A stretch of 64,000 nucleotides of DNA from Gammaproteobacteria bacterium (GTDB lineage: Bacteria > Pseudomonadota > Gammaproteobacteria > Steroidobacterales > Woeseiaceae): assembly GCA_013151645.1 (NCBI GenBank), contig JAADHU010000016.1, forward strand, positions 1 to 64,000. Reading direction: 5' to 3'. Shown piece by piece: positions 9,733-18,567 of the stretch (positions are counted from its first letter, which is position 1; each line of letters begins with the position of its first letter). A program made the translations under genes and the position numbers. The notes under the pieces are model-generated. The model saw only the letters and a list, made by a program, of their open reading frames with translations. It searched no databases and was not told the DNA's origin.

Positions 9733-10804
9733 TACTTTTTCCTGATTGTTCGAGATAGCGTCGAGCGTATGCTGCTTGTGCACGGCTCAAAACGGTCGAT
9801 TGTGCCAGCGAATCGGGAGCGGCCGCCGCTCGGACGAGTTCAGGCAGACGCACCTCCCTTCTTTGGCCGTCGCCGGAATACGTGTTGCTGCCCGTCCCTG
9901 TCGACAGAGTCGGTCCGGTGCGCTGTAGTTCAACACGTTCACTACTCTGGAAGGAGCTCTCCGCTGGCCGGGAGTTCAAAGAGTCCGTGGATCGTGCAAT
10001 TGCATCGCCGGGGAGACTGTCGTCGTTGCCGGCCAGGCTCGCGATGCCCGCCGTACCACCGGCTGGTTCGGCAAGGTTTGAAATCTCCGGGGCCGATTCC
10101 GTTTCATTGTGCTGTGCGGGAAAGATATCAGTGGTCGACGGTTGTCCGTCCGATGGGTGTGCGTTAGTGGTAGTTTCATCGGCGATGATGCGTCGGAGTT
10201 TGGCAACATCGTCCGTGCCGGGATGCGGACTTGTATCCTTGTCCGTAGCAGGTAACCGAGCTGAATCGGCCGTGCTTCGATCAGCCTCAGCATTAAATCT
10301 TGCGCCGGGCAGGGATAGTAAAACCAACGCGACAAAAAGAGGAATGATCGCGAGAACGGTTGTCGACGTGGGCGTTCGCCTGAGGCGTCGTGAAATTTCA
10401 GGCGACCAGGACGCCGCCGCGTCATTTGCTTGCCGAAGAACCGTTTTTACTGCGAAACTGTCAGCGTTTTCTGATGTGTTCCGGCATTCCACGGCTGTCG
10501 TCATCAGGGCGTAGCCATTGAAAACCCGGTCCGCATGTACTGCGCATTGCCTGTGTGAAGGTCGCTGACGAACAACCCTGAATAGAAGAACAAACGCCAG
10601 CAGTCCGACGACGGCGAGCACTAACGCCATGGTGACTGCCGCGATCAGCCGATGGATTCCCGCTAACGCGAGAAGAGCGATTCCGGAATACCAAAGCATT
10701 CGGTGCCCGGCTTCAGCCAGGCGTATCGACCAGAGACGCCGCCGAACGGCCAGCAGAAAGCGGTCCATTGCTACGCATTCGCTCGCGTTCACGGTTCGAT
10801 CCAT
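9725..10804 (-). CDS. uncharacterised membrane protein of the MoxR operon
   Basis: 359 residues if translation starts at 10804; the next ATG at 10768, just before FLLAVRRRLWSIRLAEAGHR, is an equally plausible start without overlap. Two close N-terminal membrane helices (about 35-75) are followed by an amphipathic stretch and a third helix (TVLAIIPLFVALVLLSLPG, about 150-170). The C-terminal half is low-complexity, rich in Ser, Thr, Asp and Pro, and looks disordered and probably periplasmic; the last 60 residues regain charged helical character. I do not recognise a family. Overlaps on both sides tie it to the operon. Confidence 0.65.
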   Translation of the reverse strand: MDRTVNASECVAMDRFLLAVRRRLWSIRLAEAGHRMLWYSGIALLALAGIHRLIAAVTMALVLAVVGLLAFVLLFRVVRQRPSHRQCAVHADRVFNGYALMTTAVECRNTSENADSFAVKTVLRQANDAAASWSPEISRRLRRTPTSTTVLAIIPLFVALVLLSLPGARFNAEADRSTADSARLPATDKDTSPHPGTDDVAKLRRIIADETTTNAHPSDGQPSTTDIFPAQHNETESAPEISNLAEPAGGTAGIASLAGNDDSLPGDAIARSTDSLNSRPAESSFQSSERVELQRTGPTLSTGTGSNTYSGDGQRREVRLPELVRAAAAPDSLAQSTVLSRAQAAYARRYLEQSGKSND

Positions 10805-11283
10805 TGCAGCCATTCGACGCGAAACAGCCACACGGTTGCGGTCGCCACAAGTCCCAGCGATGCCTGCATGAGTCGGTTAATCTCTGCCCGCGGGACAAGT
10901 TGCCTGATGGCGCGGGCGAGCAGGATAACGACCCATCCGGCGGCAAGTATCGATGCCTCGGTCGCGGTCAGGGCCACCGCCGATACACCGGTCGCCATCC
11001 AGAATATCGTCAGCAGCGGCCATGCGGGGAACAGCGCCGGGAAAATGCTGGTGGTCAAGTGTCCTGCCAGGGATTCGGATGGCCTGTTGGCCCACAGGGG
11101 AGCAAGCAAACTGATACTCATTAATTGCAGCAGCAAAGTCAGCCGCATTGCTCGCTGGCTTATATCTTGTGCCGCGGCGGCATCGGTGGCGGGTAGCAAC
11201 GACCATTGCGTGAACCACCAGACAGCCACCGCAACAAGGCAGCCAATTGCTATGAGCGCCGGCAGGACGGTCAGCTTGCGCAC
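10789..11283 (-). CDS. small membrane protein, four to five helices
   Basis: 164 residues with a GTG start that overlaps the upstream stop by 13 bases. Hydrophobic segments appear near residues 5-25, 45-63, 80-100, 105-125 and 140-155. The pattern recalls an integral-membrane subunit of an exporter, but there is no motif that assigns a family, and no ATP-binding cassette gene is present in the operon. Its place between the secreted 494-residue protein and the 359-residue membrane protein suggests it belongs to the same envelope assembly. Confidence 0.6.
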   Translation of the reverse strand: MRKLTVLPALIAIGCLVAVAVWWFTQWSLLPATDAAAAQDISQRAMRLTLLLQLMSISLLAPLWANRPSESLAGHLTTSIFPALFPAWPLLTIFWMATGVSAVALTATEASILAAGWVVILLARAIRQLVPRAEINRLMQASLGLVATATVWLFRVEWLQWIEP

Positions 11284-12755
11284 GGTGTTCGCCGGTTTTC
11301 ATGTGATTGGTATCGCAGCAACCACGCGTGTTCGTTCTTGCCGGCATGCGGTATCGATAGTGACTGCAACACGGTTAACGGATGCGGGGCTGATCGAGCC
11401 AGAAAGAGTCTGAGTTCAGGTCGGCTGTCTGCATCCGGACCCAGAGGAACCTGGTTCATACTTGACCATGCCATTCCCGCCGCAAGCGGGGGGATTGCGT
11501 AGAGATCGCCCTGCCAATGCAGGTACATCGGCGTTGTGGAACTGACGCCGGTGTTGCAAACGCTCGCCGTATCCGCGTCCTGGTTGAGGCGCAACGTGGT
11601 ATTAACCGGAAAACTACCGTGCGTGATGCGATCGAGTGACTGAAAAGGAGTCGCATTCCAGGCGATTCTTCGTTGCCCGGATTCAGCGCTCCAATCGAGA
11701 GAATAGTTTTCTCCGCTAATTTTTCGAGTGTATCCATCGAAGCTGTGAGCGGATAACATCACGGTTTCACGACGAGTGGCCGAGTATCGTTCGATGCTCC
11801 GGTAACGGGCGACCTGCTCCGTCGAAGCTATTTCGGCCCAGGCCACGAAATCGCGGGACGTGGCGGCAGGCCACGCTACCCACACCAGAAAAGCGGCTAC
11901 GAGGCTGAATCCAGGCGCGGCGAAACGAGACTGTGATCGGCTCAGTAGTACGATCAAGACAACCAGGTAGGCACCGAGGAAAAGGGCTAGTCGGGTTCCG
12001 TAAAGTGCCTCGATGGAAGATCCGCTGAGCAGTCCTGCAAGATTCCGTTCGGAGGGTAGCGGAGCATCCGTTTGTGCGATGAGAGACAAAAACGTGTGCT
12101 CAGCGTTGTCGTTGTTCGCGAGCAATCCCAGGAATCGACCCTCGCAGGCAGCCCGGTTGACGAATGCCCGCGCGATGGCGGCGGAAGCATCGATCAACAA
12201 TACGCGACCGCAAGTTCCCACGTATTCGAGCAACGACCGCAATTGGTTCTCATCCAGCGCCGCCATGGCCCGGCTATCGATCGCAAGCGCCGAGATCTGT
12301 TGGTAGGTCTCCGAGAGGTGTGGCAAGTCGGCCGCGATCATCGCTTCGGTGTCGGGCAGGTGCGATAACCGCTGTATCGCTTGCGGGCCGAGCAAGGCGA
12401 ATCGTGGCAGAGAGCGCGGCGAATATTGCAGCGCTACTTCTTGTCGGCTTGACTGGTTAAGCGTCGCACTCAGCGATAGTGGCGATGCAGAGGATTCAAT
12501 GTATACGGGTAGCCAGGTGTCCCGAGGCTGATTGGGTTGCAATTCAAGATCGACGCTTACGGTGGGAGCGGCACCGGCGGTTTCAATACGTAAAATGCCG
12601 CCCGTGCTGCTCACGGCTCTAACGTGAATTTCCGAGAAACCCTCGCCGCTGACATAAGCGCCGAACGCCAGAGATGCATCTATTTCTAACGCGGCATTCG
12701 CAGGCGCGGTTAAACCTTGTGCGAGCAGTACACTCAGTAGAAGCAGGCCATCCAT
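11271..12755 (-). CDS. uncharacterised secreted/membrane protein
   Basis: 494 residues. An N-terminal signal peptide (LLLLSVLLAQGLTAPANAA) is followed by a beta-rich periplasmic region (to about 245), two adjacent membrane helices (ALFLGAYLVVLIVLLSRSQ and FSLVAAFLVWVAWP, about 255-300), and a second soluble region that is again beta-rich. No catalytic motif is recognised. The topology (periplasmic domain, membrane hairpin, periplasmic domain) resembles other uncharacterised proteins encoded beside MoxR/DUF58 modules. It starts 13 bases after the cyclase-like gene ends. Confidence 0.6.
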   Translation of the reverse strand: MDGLLLLSVLLAQGLTAPANAALEIDASLAFGAYVSGEGFSEIHVRAVSSTGGILRIETAGAAPTVSVDLELQPNQPRDTWLPVYIESSASPLSLSATLNQSSRQEVALQYSPRSLPRFALLGPQAIQRLSHLPDTEAMIAADLPHLSETYQQISALAIDSRAMAALDENQLRSLLEYVGTCGRVLLIDASAAIARAFVNRAACEGRFLGLLANNDNAEHTFLSLIAQTDAPLPSERNLAGLLSGSSIEALYGTRLALFLGAYLVVLIVLLSRSQSRFAAPGFSLVAAFLVWVAWPAATSRDFVAWAEIASTEQVARYRSIERYSATRRETVMLSAHSFDGYTRKISGENYSLDWSAESGQRRIAWNATPFQSLDRITHGSFPVNTTLRLNQDADTASVCNTGVSSTTPMYLHWQGDLYAIPPLAAGMAWSSMNQVPLGPDADSRPELRLFLARSAPHPLTVLQSLSIPHAGKNEHAWLLRYQSHENRRTPCAS

Positions 12756-12768
12756 GACACTGTTTCTA

Positions 12769-13857
12769 TCACTTCAGCGCGGCATTTAACGCGATCACAC
12801 TCCAGGCGGTTACCAACTCCTTGTTGCCTTCCCACCAGCGCGGGGAGTCCGGATTAACCCATGATCCATCGTCATTCTGCAGGCTGAGCAGTTTTTCGGC
12901 GAGGTCGTTGCGCCAGTTGTGCTCATTGTCTTGCGCATCCACCAGGGTGTCAGCTCCATAGGCGGCCATGCTCTTGGCGAAGACGTTGTAGTAGTAGTAA
13001 AGACCTTGTGTGCCACCGTCCGACCCCGGATTTTGCTCCAGCGTGTAGTTGCTACGAATCCAGTCGTAGGCAGCCTGGATGCGTGGATCTTCCTTATCGA
13101 CGCCGGCGAACAGTAAGCTCAGCAAACCGGCGGCCGTCATGCCGCCATACGAGGCGGTGCCGCCATTCGGGCTATAACCTGGCATGTAAGTGAAACCCCC
13201 GTCGTTGCCAGCCCATTCCTGATCGTTGCTTTCGCTGCGGTTTTGCGAACGGCTGACGAACAGCAATGCTTTTTCCCACACAGGATCGTCCGGGTCAGTC
13301 GCGCTGGCCTGCAATCCTTCAAGTGCCATGTAGGCGTTGGATAGATCGGGTCTTTCGTCACCGCCGTAACCGATGCCGCCGTAGTAGGCGTGTTCACTTT
13401 CGTAACCGTCACCTTCGTCGATCTGCAGGTTGATCAAAAAGTTTCGCGCACCGTTCAAGGCTTCCTCGTATTCCTCGTTGCCCGTTGCTGCCAGCGCCGT
13501 CATGCAGACGGCGGTGTTGTAGTTGCGGTTCTGGTTGGTCTCGCTGATCGATCCGTCTTCGTTAATATGCGCGAGCATGAATTCGATCGGCTTGGTAATG
13601 AAAGCGCCATCTGTTTCGTCGTAACCGCGATGACTTTGCAGAAATGCACGCAGGCCCAGTGCTGTCACGCCGACCGAGTTTGACCACGAGCCATCCTCCG
13701 CTTGCTGGCCGCGAAGATAGTGCAGTCCGGCATCCACTGCACGCTTCGCTTTGTTGCGCAATTCCGGGTTCATTCCGACCGGATCGGCTGCTTGAGAAAA
13801 AGTGGCGATTAGCAGGAGGATGGGTGTTACGAGGGCAACCATTGTTTTTGTTTTCAT
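12769..13857 (-). CDS. exported prenyltransferase/squalene-cyclase-like repeat protein
   Basis: 362 residues. A signal peptide (MVALVTPILLLIATFSQAADP) is followed by alpha-alpha toroid repeats with QW-like elements: LRGQQAEDGSWSNSVGVTALGL, NEDGSISETNQNRNYNTAVC, GGTASYGGMTAAGLLSLL and LSLQNDDGSWVNPDSPRWW. The fold matches squalene/oxidosqualene cyclases and prenyltransferase alpha subunits, but the cyclase catalytic DxDD motif is not evident and the protein is exported, so classical cyclase chemistry is unlikely. It overlaps the upstream membrane gene as ATGA. A similar repeat region occurs in the 1180-residue protein at 29925. Confidence 0.8.
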   Translation of the reverse strand: MKTKTMVALVTPILLLIATFSQAADPVGMNPELRNKAKRAVDAGLHYLRGQQAEDGSWSNSVGVTALGLRAFLQSHRGYDETDGAFITKPIEFMLAHINEDGSISETNQNRNYNTAVCMTALAATGNEEYEEALNGARNFLINLQIDEGDGYESEHAYYGGIGYGGDERPDLSNAYMALEGLQASATDPDDPVWEKALLFVSRSQNRSESNDQEWAGNDGGFTYMPGYSPNGGTASYGGMTAAGLLSLLFAGVDKEDPRIQAAYDWIRSNYTLEQNPGSDGGTQGLYYYYNVFAKSMAAYGADTLVDAQDNEHNWRNDLAEKLLSLQNDDGSWVNPDSPRWWEGNKELVTAWSVIALNAALK

Positions 13858-14591
13858 GAGGCTGTTACTCTTTTTCTGAATAAATGGGCAATACGAGTGA
13901 ATTTACCGTCTGCGGCGCTCAATGAACACCCCGCGACGACGGCAATCAGGGTCAGCGCGTAACCTGACCATGCAAAATACTCGTAACGCAGCGACCCCAG
14001 AACACTGTGCTGGTAAAACCAGCGGCTACGCAAATAGTCGAAATCCAGCGTTGTCGCGATCGCGGAAAACGGGCTCACACCAACAATCGCGTTGCTGAGC
14101 AAGGGCAGGTTACCGCTGACTTCCGCGAGCGGTCCAAGCCAAAGCGGCGTGAGCATCAGCGCAACGGTTATCGATAATACTATCTGGCGAGCGGCCGCTT
14201 GATGCCTGGTCCGCGCGAGAACCACCGCAAGCGTTGCCACTAACAGCAGGAATAGCATGACGGTCGTTAACAGGAGTTGAGTGAAAATCGCGCGTGTTTG
14301 CGGGTCGACCAGCGCGGCGGCAAGGAAGACTATTGTCGCGATGGCGCAGTGGCGGACCAGCGTCCAAAAAGTTTGCAAGGAGAAAGTCGAATCCAGTGGC
14401 ATCAGCAGAATTGCAGTGGCATGGGTAACAGCCGCGTATACGAGGATCATTAACGCATCGTTGCCCGGTTCTTGCGGTAAGACAAACACAAACCTCGCGA
14501 GCAGCAGTGAACCCGCCAAAGGAGCAATAAACCAGAAACGCTCGAACGTGTTTCGCGGTTGATGCGGTGGCGTTGGGTGTCTTTTCTGAAT
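13854..14591 (-). CDS. multispanning membrane protein with probable ATT start
   Basis: About 245 residues if translation begins at ATT (14591-14589). The hydrophobic segments, roughly six, begin at FERFWFIAPLAGSLLLARFVF. The only conventional start in frame, TTG at 14519, would cut into this first helix. The ATT follows a purine-rich AGGAAAAAGTC stretch almost identical to the start region of the downstream moxR gene (AGGAAAAAGTAATG), and an in-frame stop lies at 14612-14610. The C-terminal part (GVSPFSAIATTLDFDYLRSRWFYQH) is reminiscent of ABC-2 type permeases, but the family is uncertain and no ATPase partner is nearby. First gene of the operon, 258 bases below a sigma54 promoter. Confidence 0.6.
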   Translation of the reverse strand: MQKRHPTPPHQPRNTFERFWFIAPLAGSLLLARFVFVLPQEPGNDALMILVYAAVTHATAILLMPLDSTFSLQTFWTLVRHCAIATIVFLAAALVDPQTRAIFTQLLLTTVMLFLLLVATLAVVLARTRHQAAARQIVLSITVALMLTPLWLGPLAEVSGNLPLLSNAIVGVSPFSAIATTLDFDYLRSRWFYQHSVLGSLRYEYFAWSGYALTLIAVVAGCSLSAADGKFTRIAHLFRKRVTAS

Positions 14592-14849
14592 GACTTTTTC
14601 CTGGTTGATTCAGTGGCGGGTCAGTCCGTCTGTGACGTTTGTGTCCCTCATGGTGGTTGGGGCGGAGCTGAAAGACGGAAGGACACGACGCGCTCGTCTG
14701 AGCGCGCCGGTCCGAACCCGGCAATAGCGGGTGCCGCTGTGGAATCTGTAACCATCGAGGGTCTGGAGGGACCGGGCCCTGCGCGCTTCGATCCTGAGTT
14801 TTATGTGGGGAACTCGCGGGTTCGAAGACATCGGATTAACACATTCCTC
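14592..14849 (-). other. long 5' leader of the Bat/MoxR operon
   Basis: This stretch lies between the predicted sigma54 transcription start (near 14849) and the first gene. It contains a GC-rich inverted repeat, CGCGCT/AGCGCG at 14689-14706, and a second pair GTGTCC/GGACAC (14641-14646, 14681-14686). A short Arg-rich frame of 73 codons (14831 to 14610) runs through it in phase with the first gene, but it looks non-coding. No known riboswitch is recognised. Confidence 0.4.
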
Positions 14850-14859
14850 ACTGTCAGGT

Positions 14860-14875
14860 AGCAGGAATCGTGCCA
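14860..14875 (-). promoter_or_regulatory. sigma54 (-24/-12) promoter for the Bat/MoxR operon
   Basis: On the minus strand the sequence is TGGCACGATTCCTGCT, one mismatch from the consensus TGGCACG-N4-TTGCW, with the required GG-N10-GC spacing. The start site would lie near 14849. An NtrC-type activator gene ends 170 bases upstream, leaving 14876-15045 as the likely enhancer-binding region. No clear palindromic activator site could be assigned there. Confidence 0.85.
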
Positions 14876-15045
14876 CTGAAAGCCGCGACCAAAAACTCTT
14901 GTTAATCATACATATAGTGAGCAACACTGCGGTCGGTCGGGTGGCGCGCTGACAGGGGTGAGGTCGCGTTGTACAGGCGCTGATCGTTTTCTCACCACAA
15001 CCACAAGACAGAGTGACGGCGATAACGGTGTCCACCACCGACCCA
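14876..15045. other. intergenic region, probable activator-binding region
   Basis: Gap between the sigma54 promoter of the Bat/MoxR operon and the end of the response-regulator gene. It is the natural place for enhancer sites of an NtrC-type activator. I see no convincing palindrome, gene or terminator in it. Confidence 0.35.
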
Positions 15046-16443
15046 TTAGTCAGCTTCAGAGAGCTTTTTCCGCAAGGTAGACCGGTTGATTCCCAGTAAC
15101 TTTGCGGCTGCAACCTGATTGCCCTTGGTCAAGGCCAGCGCGGCATGGATGATCTCGAGGCCGGCCGCATCCATCAGGTGTTGATACACGAAACCGCTGC
15201 CACCGTAGCGGTCGGGATCCGCCACGATCTCCCTGGCCTGAACCCTGAGGGATTGTCGCAGTCCGGCGTGTACGGATGAATGAGCGGGCCTTTCTTCCGC
15301 CAAATCCAGATCGTGCAGGGTAATTGTCGTTCCCCGAGCCGCCAGCACAGCACGTTTGACGCAATGCTCCAGTTCCCGAACATTGCCGGGCCACGAATAC
15401 GTTTTGAGCCTGCTCACGACATCCGCTTCAATGCCGTGAATCTGTTTGCCAATTTCCCGATTTGCCTGGTGCAGGAAATGCCCCATCAGCAATTCAAGAT
15501 CGTGTTCACGGTCGCGAAGTGCCGGAACCCGAAGCGAAGCGAGGTTGAGTCGGTGGTACAAATCTTCGCGAAAATTCCCCGCTTCGACTTCGTCTTCCAG
15601 ACTGCGATTGCTGGCGGCGACGATTCGTGCGGTGAATGCAATGGACGTAACGCTGCCAAGACGCTCGAAGGAGTGTTCCTGCAATACTCGCAACAGTTTG
15701 CTTTGCAGGTGCAGGGGGATCTCTGCAACCTCATCGAGAAACAGCGTGCCGGTACCGGCCGCTTCGAAACGCCCCACACGTTTGTTTTTAGCATCCGTAA
15801 ATGCTCCAGCTTCGCTGCCGAAGAGTTCAGCTTCAATCAAGGTATCCGGAATGGCCGCACAATTAACGGCAATGAACGGTTGCTCTGAATTCGGGCCAAA
15901 CTTATGTACAGCTTTGGCAACCAGCTCCTTACCGACACCACTTTCTCCCGTTATCAGGATCGCGAGATCGTTGTTGCCGAGCAGTGCCATTTTCTTGAAC
16001 AATGTTTGCATGGCTGCGCTTTGACCCAGCAGGCTGGCATCGCCATCGCCTCCGGCCTCAATCGCGGCGACTGACGATTTGCGGGGCTTGTGCAACGCAC
16101 GTTTCAGCAGCTCGCGTACCTGGTCCAGCTCAACGGGCTTGCCGAGGTAGTCGAAAGCGCCCAGATCAATAGCCCGGCGGGCGGACTCAAGCGTGCCGAA
16201 GGCCGTCATGATGATGACGGGCAGGTCCGGTGCGATGCCTTTTATCTCCTCGAGTGCCGTCAGGCCATCACCGCCCGGCATCTGTATGTCGATAAACGCA
16301 ACGGCCGGTGTTTCGTCCCGAACCATTTGCACGGCTTGCTTGCCATTGGATACGAGCAACGGTTCGTGACCTTCACCTGTAAGAAATGCGCCAAAAGCTT
16401 CGCAAATCCCACGTTCGTCATCGGCGACCAATATTCGTGACAT
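15046..16443 (-). CDS. NtrC-type sigma54-dependent response regulator
   Basis: 465 residues. The receiver domain (1-120) has acidic residues D8, D9 and phospho-acceptor D52 (AFIDIQMPG). The AAA+ domain (about 138-370) has Walker A GESGVGKE (166-173), Walker B GTLFLDEV, and the sigma54-contact loop GAFTDA at 213-218 instead of the usual GAFTGA. The C-terminal Fis-type helix-turn-helix reads GNQVAAAKLLGINRSTLRKK. It activates sigma54 promoters by ATP-driven remodelling. The gene begins two bases after the histidine kinase ends, so the two form a cognate pair. The nearest target is the Bat/MoxR promoter directly downstream. Confidence 0.93.
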   Translation of the reverse strand: MSRILVADDERGICEAFGAFLTGEGHEPLLVSNGKQAVQMVRDETPAVAFIDIQMPGGDGLTALEEIKGIAPDLPVIIMTAFGTLESARRAIDLGAFDYLGKPVELDQVRELLKRALHKPRKSSVAAIEAGGDGDASLLGQSAAMQTLFKKMALLGNNDLAILITGESGVGKELVAKAVHKFGPNSEQPFIAVNCAAIPDTLIEAELFGSEAGAFTDAKNKRVGRFEAAGTGTLFLDEVAEIPLHLQSKLLRVLQEHSFERLGSVTSIAFTARIVAASNRSLEDEVEAGNFREDLYHRLNLASLRVPALRDREHDLELLMGHFLHQANREIGKQIHGIEADVVSRLKTYSWPGNVRELEHCVKRAVLAARGTTITLHDLDLAEERPAHSSVHAGLRQSLRVQAREIVADPDRYGGSGFVYQHLMDAAGLEIIHAALALTKGNQVAAAKLLGINRSTLRKKLSEAD

Positions 16444-16445
16444 GA

Positions 16446-17834
16446 CTAACCTGCTTGCCCGGAAGATTCGATTATAGGCACATGCAGGCGAATCGTGAAT
16501 TTTGCGCCGCCGAGTTCCTCGCTGCTGGTCTGGAGAAACTCGCCTTCATGCAGCTCGATGATCTCCCGGCAAATTTTCAGGCCGAGACCGAGACCGAACG
16601 GCTTCTTGCCCACGGTGTCCTGTAGCGTGGACGACACACCGGGGCCCGAATCGGCAACACTGATCTCCAGTGTATCGTCGTCATCGACAAGTCCCGCGCT
16701 GACACGGATGGTGCCGCCGTCACCGAGCACATCTGCTGCGTTGTTGATCAGGTTGAGGAAGACCTGCTTGAGCCGGTCCGGGTCAGCGTTGACCACAGAG
16801 GAAGACACCAGTCGGGTTTGCAGGTCAATATTGCGGTGATTCAGAGCGGGCCCAAGCAATTCAGTCAGTTCGTCGATCAGGCGATCAACCTGAACGTCGA
16901 TGCGACGCAAAACAATTGGAGCACCGAGGGTCAGCGCGGTTTCCACGATTAACTCCATGCGTCGAATCTCGTTCAAAAGCGTGCGTACACGCGTCGCCTC
17001 ACTGGCGGAGATATTTTCCTCCAAAAGCTGCAACTGCATTTTTATGGACGTGAGCGGATTGCGAATCTCGTGGGCAAGCCGGGCCGCAAGGTCGCCGAGG
17101 CCGGCGAGATGGCTTTGGCGCGCCAAATCCGTTTCGTATTGTTGCAGTCGGCCGGCCATTCGGTTCAGGGCGCGGGCGAGGAGACCGATTTCGTTCGCGG
17201 CGGTGATGTCGCTGGATACTTCCCGTTCGCCCTCGGCGATTCGATCCGCCATCCTGGCCAGATCGCCGATGGGCTCAGTAATGCTGCGCGCAAAATAGTT
17301 ACCGAACCATGCCAGCAACACAGTGGCGAATAACATTGCCGTACCGAGCAAGACGGCCGCATTGCGCGCAGCCTGGCGAGTCTCTGCCAGCGATGCGGCC
17401 GCGACTACGTAGTAGTATCGACTATCACGATCCTGCGGCAATGCGCGTAACGCAATACGCCAGGCGATTCCGTCGACTTTGCCGGTGTGCAGAATAAGCG
17501 GCTCTTTCTGCAGGACGGTCCTGTCGCGTATCAGTTCGGACAAAATTTCATTGACTGCGTCGGACGTTGTGCCGAGTTTGACGTCGCCTGACTGATCGAG
17601 CAAAGCGATGCGCGCCTCGATGAGTCGGTCAATGCGGCCGATCAGCTCGGGGCTGAACGGAAATACGCCATCTGCAAGAATGGCCGTGGCATGATCGAGC
17701 TGCTCATCCAGCCGTCGATCGAAGCTGTTGGTAAGCAGCTGCACAGCGATTATCCACGCCGCCAGCATGGCGATCAGAAGTGTCACGCCTAGCGGGATGA
17801 CGAGTCGGATGTAAATACTTCCGCGGCGCGTCAA
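16446..17834 (-). CDS. membrane sensor histidine kinase
   Basis: 462 residues from a TTG that overlaps the upstream stop as TTGA; a frame extending to 17942 runs through the upstream gene and is not credible. Two membrane helices flank a periplasmic sensor of about 140 residues (helix 1 IRLVIPLGVTLLIAMLAAWII, helix 2 NAAVLLGTAMLFATVLLAWFG). A HAMP domain follows (ARSITEPIGDLARMADRI), then the HisKA box AARLAHEIRNPLTS with His255, and a HATPase domain with N box LINNAADVLG, G1 VADSGPGV and G2 FGLGLGLKI. It phosphorylates the NtrC-type regulator encoded next. The sensed signal is unknown; the envelope operon downstream suggests an envelope or membrane cue. Confidence 0.93.
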   Translation of the reverse strand: MTRRGSIYIRLVIPLGVTLLIAMLAAWIIAVQLLTNSFDRRLDEQLDHATAILADGVFPFSPELIGRIDRLIEARIALLDQSGDVKLGTTSDAVNEILSELIRDRTVLQKEPLILHTGKVDGIAWRIALRALPQDRDSRYYYVVAAASLAETRQAARNAAVLLGTAMLFATVLLAWFGNYFARSITEPIGDLARMADRIAEGEREVSSDITAANEIGLLARALNRMAGRLQQYETDLARQSHLAGLGDLAARLAHEIRNPLTSIKMQLQLLEENISASEATRVRTLLNEIRRMELIVETALTLGAPIVLRRIDVQVDRLIDELTELLGPALNHRNIDLQTRLVSSSVVNADPDRLKQVFLNLINNAADVLGDGGTIRVSAGLVDDDDTLEISVADSGPGVSSTLQDTVGKKPFGLGLGLKICREIIELHEGEFLQTSSEELGGAKFTIRLHVPIIESSGQAG

Positions 17835-18463
17835 GGCTGCTGCTCCCGTTCTGAGGATCGATTCTGTCCGACCAGCTTCCGCCAGATAAGCCACGCAGCG
17901 ACGGGCAACAGCATCGGCACAACCAAACCCGGACCGACCCATGCCTGGGGAATGAACGTTGCGCCGTTCGCCGCCAGAACCAACGCGTATAACGCGTTGC
18001 CTGCTGCACAGGCGGCTAGATACGGTAACACCGCCATGCGAGTTGCACCTGCCGTCAAAGACATGGCCTCGGCAATCACTGGCACCGGCCGGCTCAAGAA
18101 TACCAATGCAAGTGTCGTGCGTGTCGGGAAGACCGGAAACCAGGCGCGCAGGCGCGTCATTGCCAATCGTGCCAGTGAATAGCCGAGCACATTGCCCCCC
18201 ATCAGGCCGATCCAGACGGACAGGAATCCAGCCAGAAACCCCAGGCGCGCACCCAGGAGAGTACCAACAATGCTTGAGGGCACGGGCAAGAGGATGTCGG
18301 CCAGCAAGAGACCGCTACCGGTCAGGCCGAATAACAGGGCATCGTCATCCGCTGCACTTAACCATTTCTCGCCCGGCAACTCGCCAATTATGACAAAGGG
18401 CAGAATCGGTATCAGCAGAGCCGCTATAATGACGAGCGACTGTCGGGTTCTTTGTCCATGCAT
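17831..18463 (-). CDS. VTT-domain (TVP38/DedA-like) membrane protein
   Basis: About 210 residues from ATG at 18463; an upstream in-frame extension to 18601 lacks homology-like content and would run through the divergent promoter region. Several helices are present, with the VTT-type signature region ADILLPVPSSIVGTLLGARLGFLAGFL and a second conserved stretch FLSRPVPVIAEAMSLTAGATRM. Such proteins act in membrane homeostasis and are proposed lipid or undecaprenyl-phosphate flippases. It overlaps the histidine kinase by four bases, so it heads the kinase/regulator operon. Confidence 0.8.
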   Translation of the reverse strand: MHGQRTRQSLVIIAALLIPILPFVIIGELPGEKWLSAADDDALLFGLTGSGLLLADILLPVPSSIVGTLLGARLGFLAGFLSVWIGLMGGNVLGYSLARLAMTRLRAWFPVFPTRTTLALVFLSRPVPVIAEAMSLTAGATRMAVLPYLAACAAGNALYALVLAANGATFIPQAWVGPGLVVPMLLPVAAWLIWRKLVGQNRSSEREQQP

Positions 18464-18567
18464 AGGTATGATAAAGACCGCGTAGTCACAAGAAGCTGGA
18501 TCACCAATAATATCAGCGCACACCCGCAAAACGCGAGATGTGATAAGAAACTTCAGGAGGGACGAAG

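Noticed and set aside
14610-15113. 167-codon minus-strand frame across the Bat/MoxR leader and the end of the regulator gene
   Set aside because: It is in phase with the first operon gene but separated by a stop, spans the sigma54 promoter, and is Arg/Ser-rich without motifs; non-coding leader is more likely.
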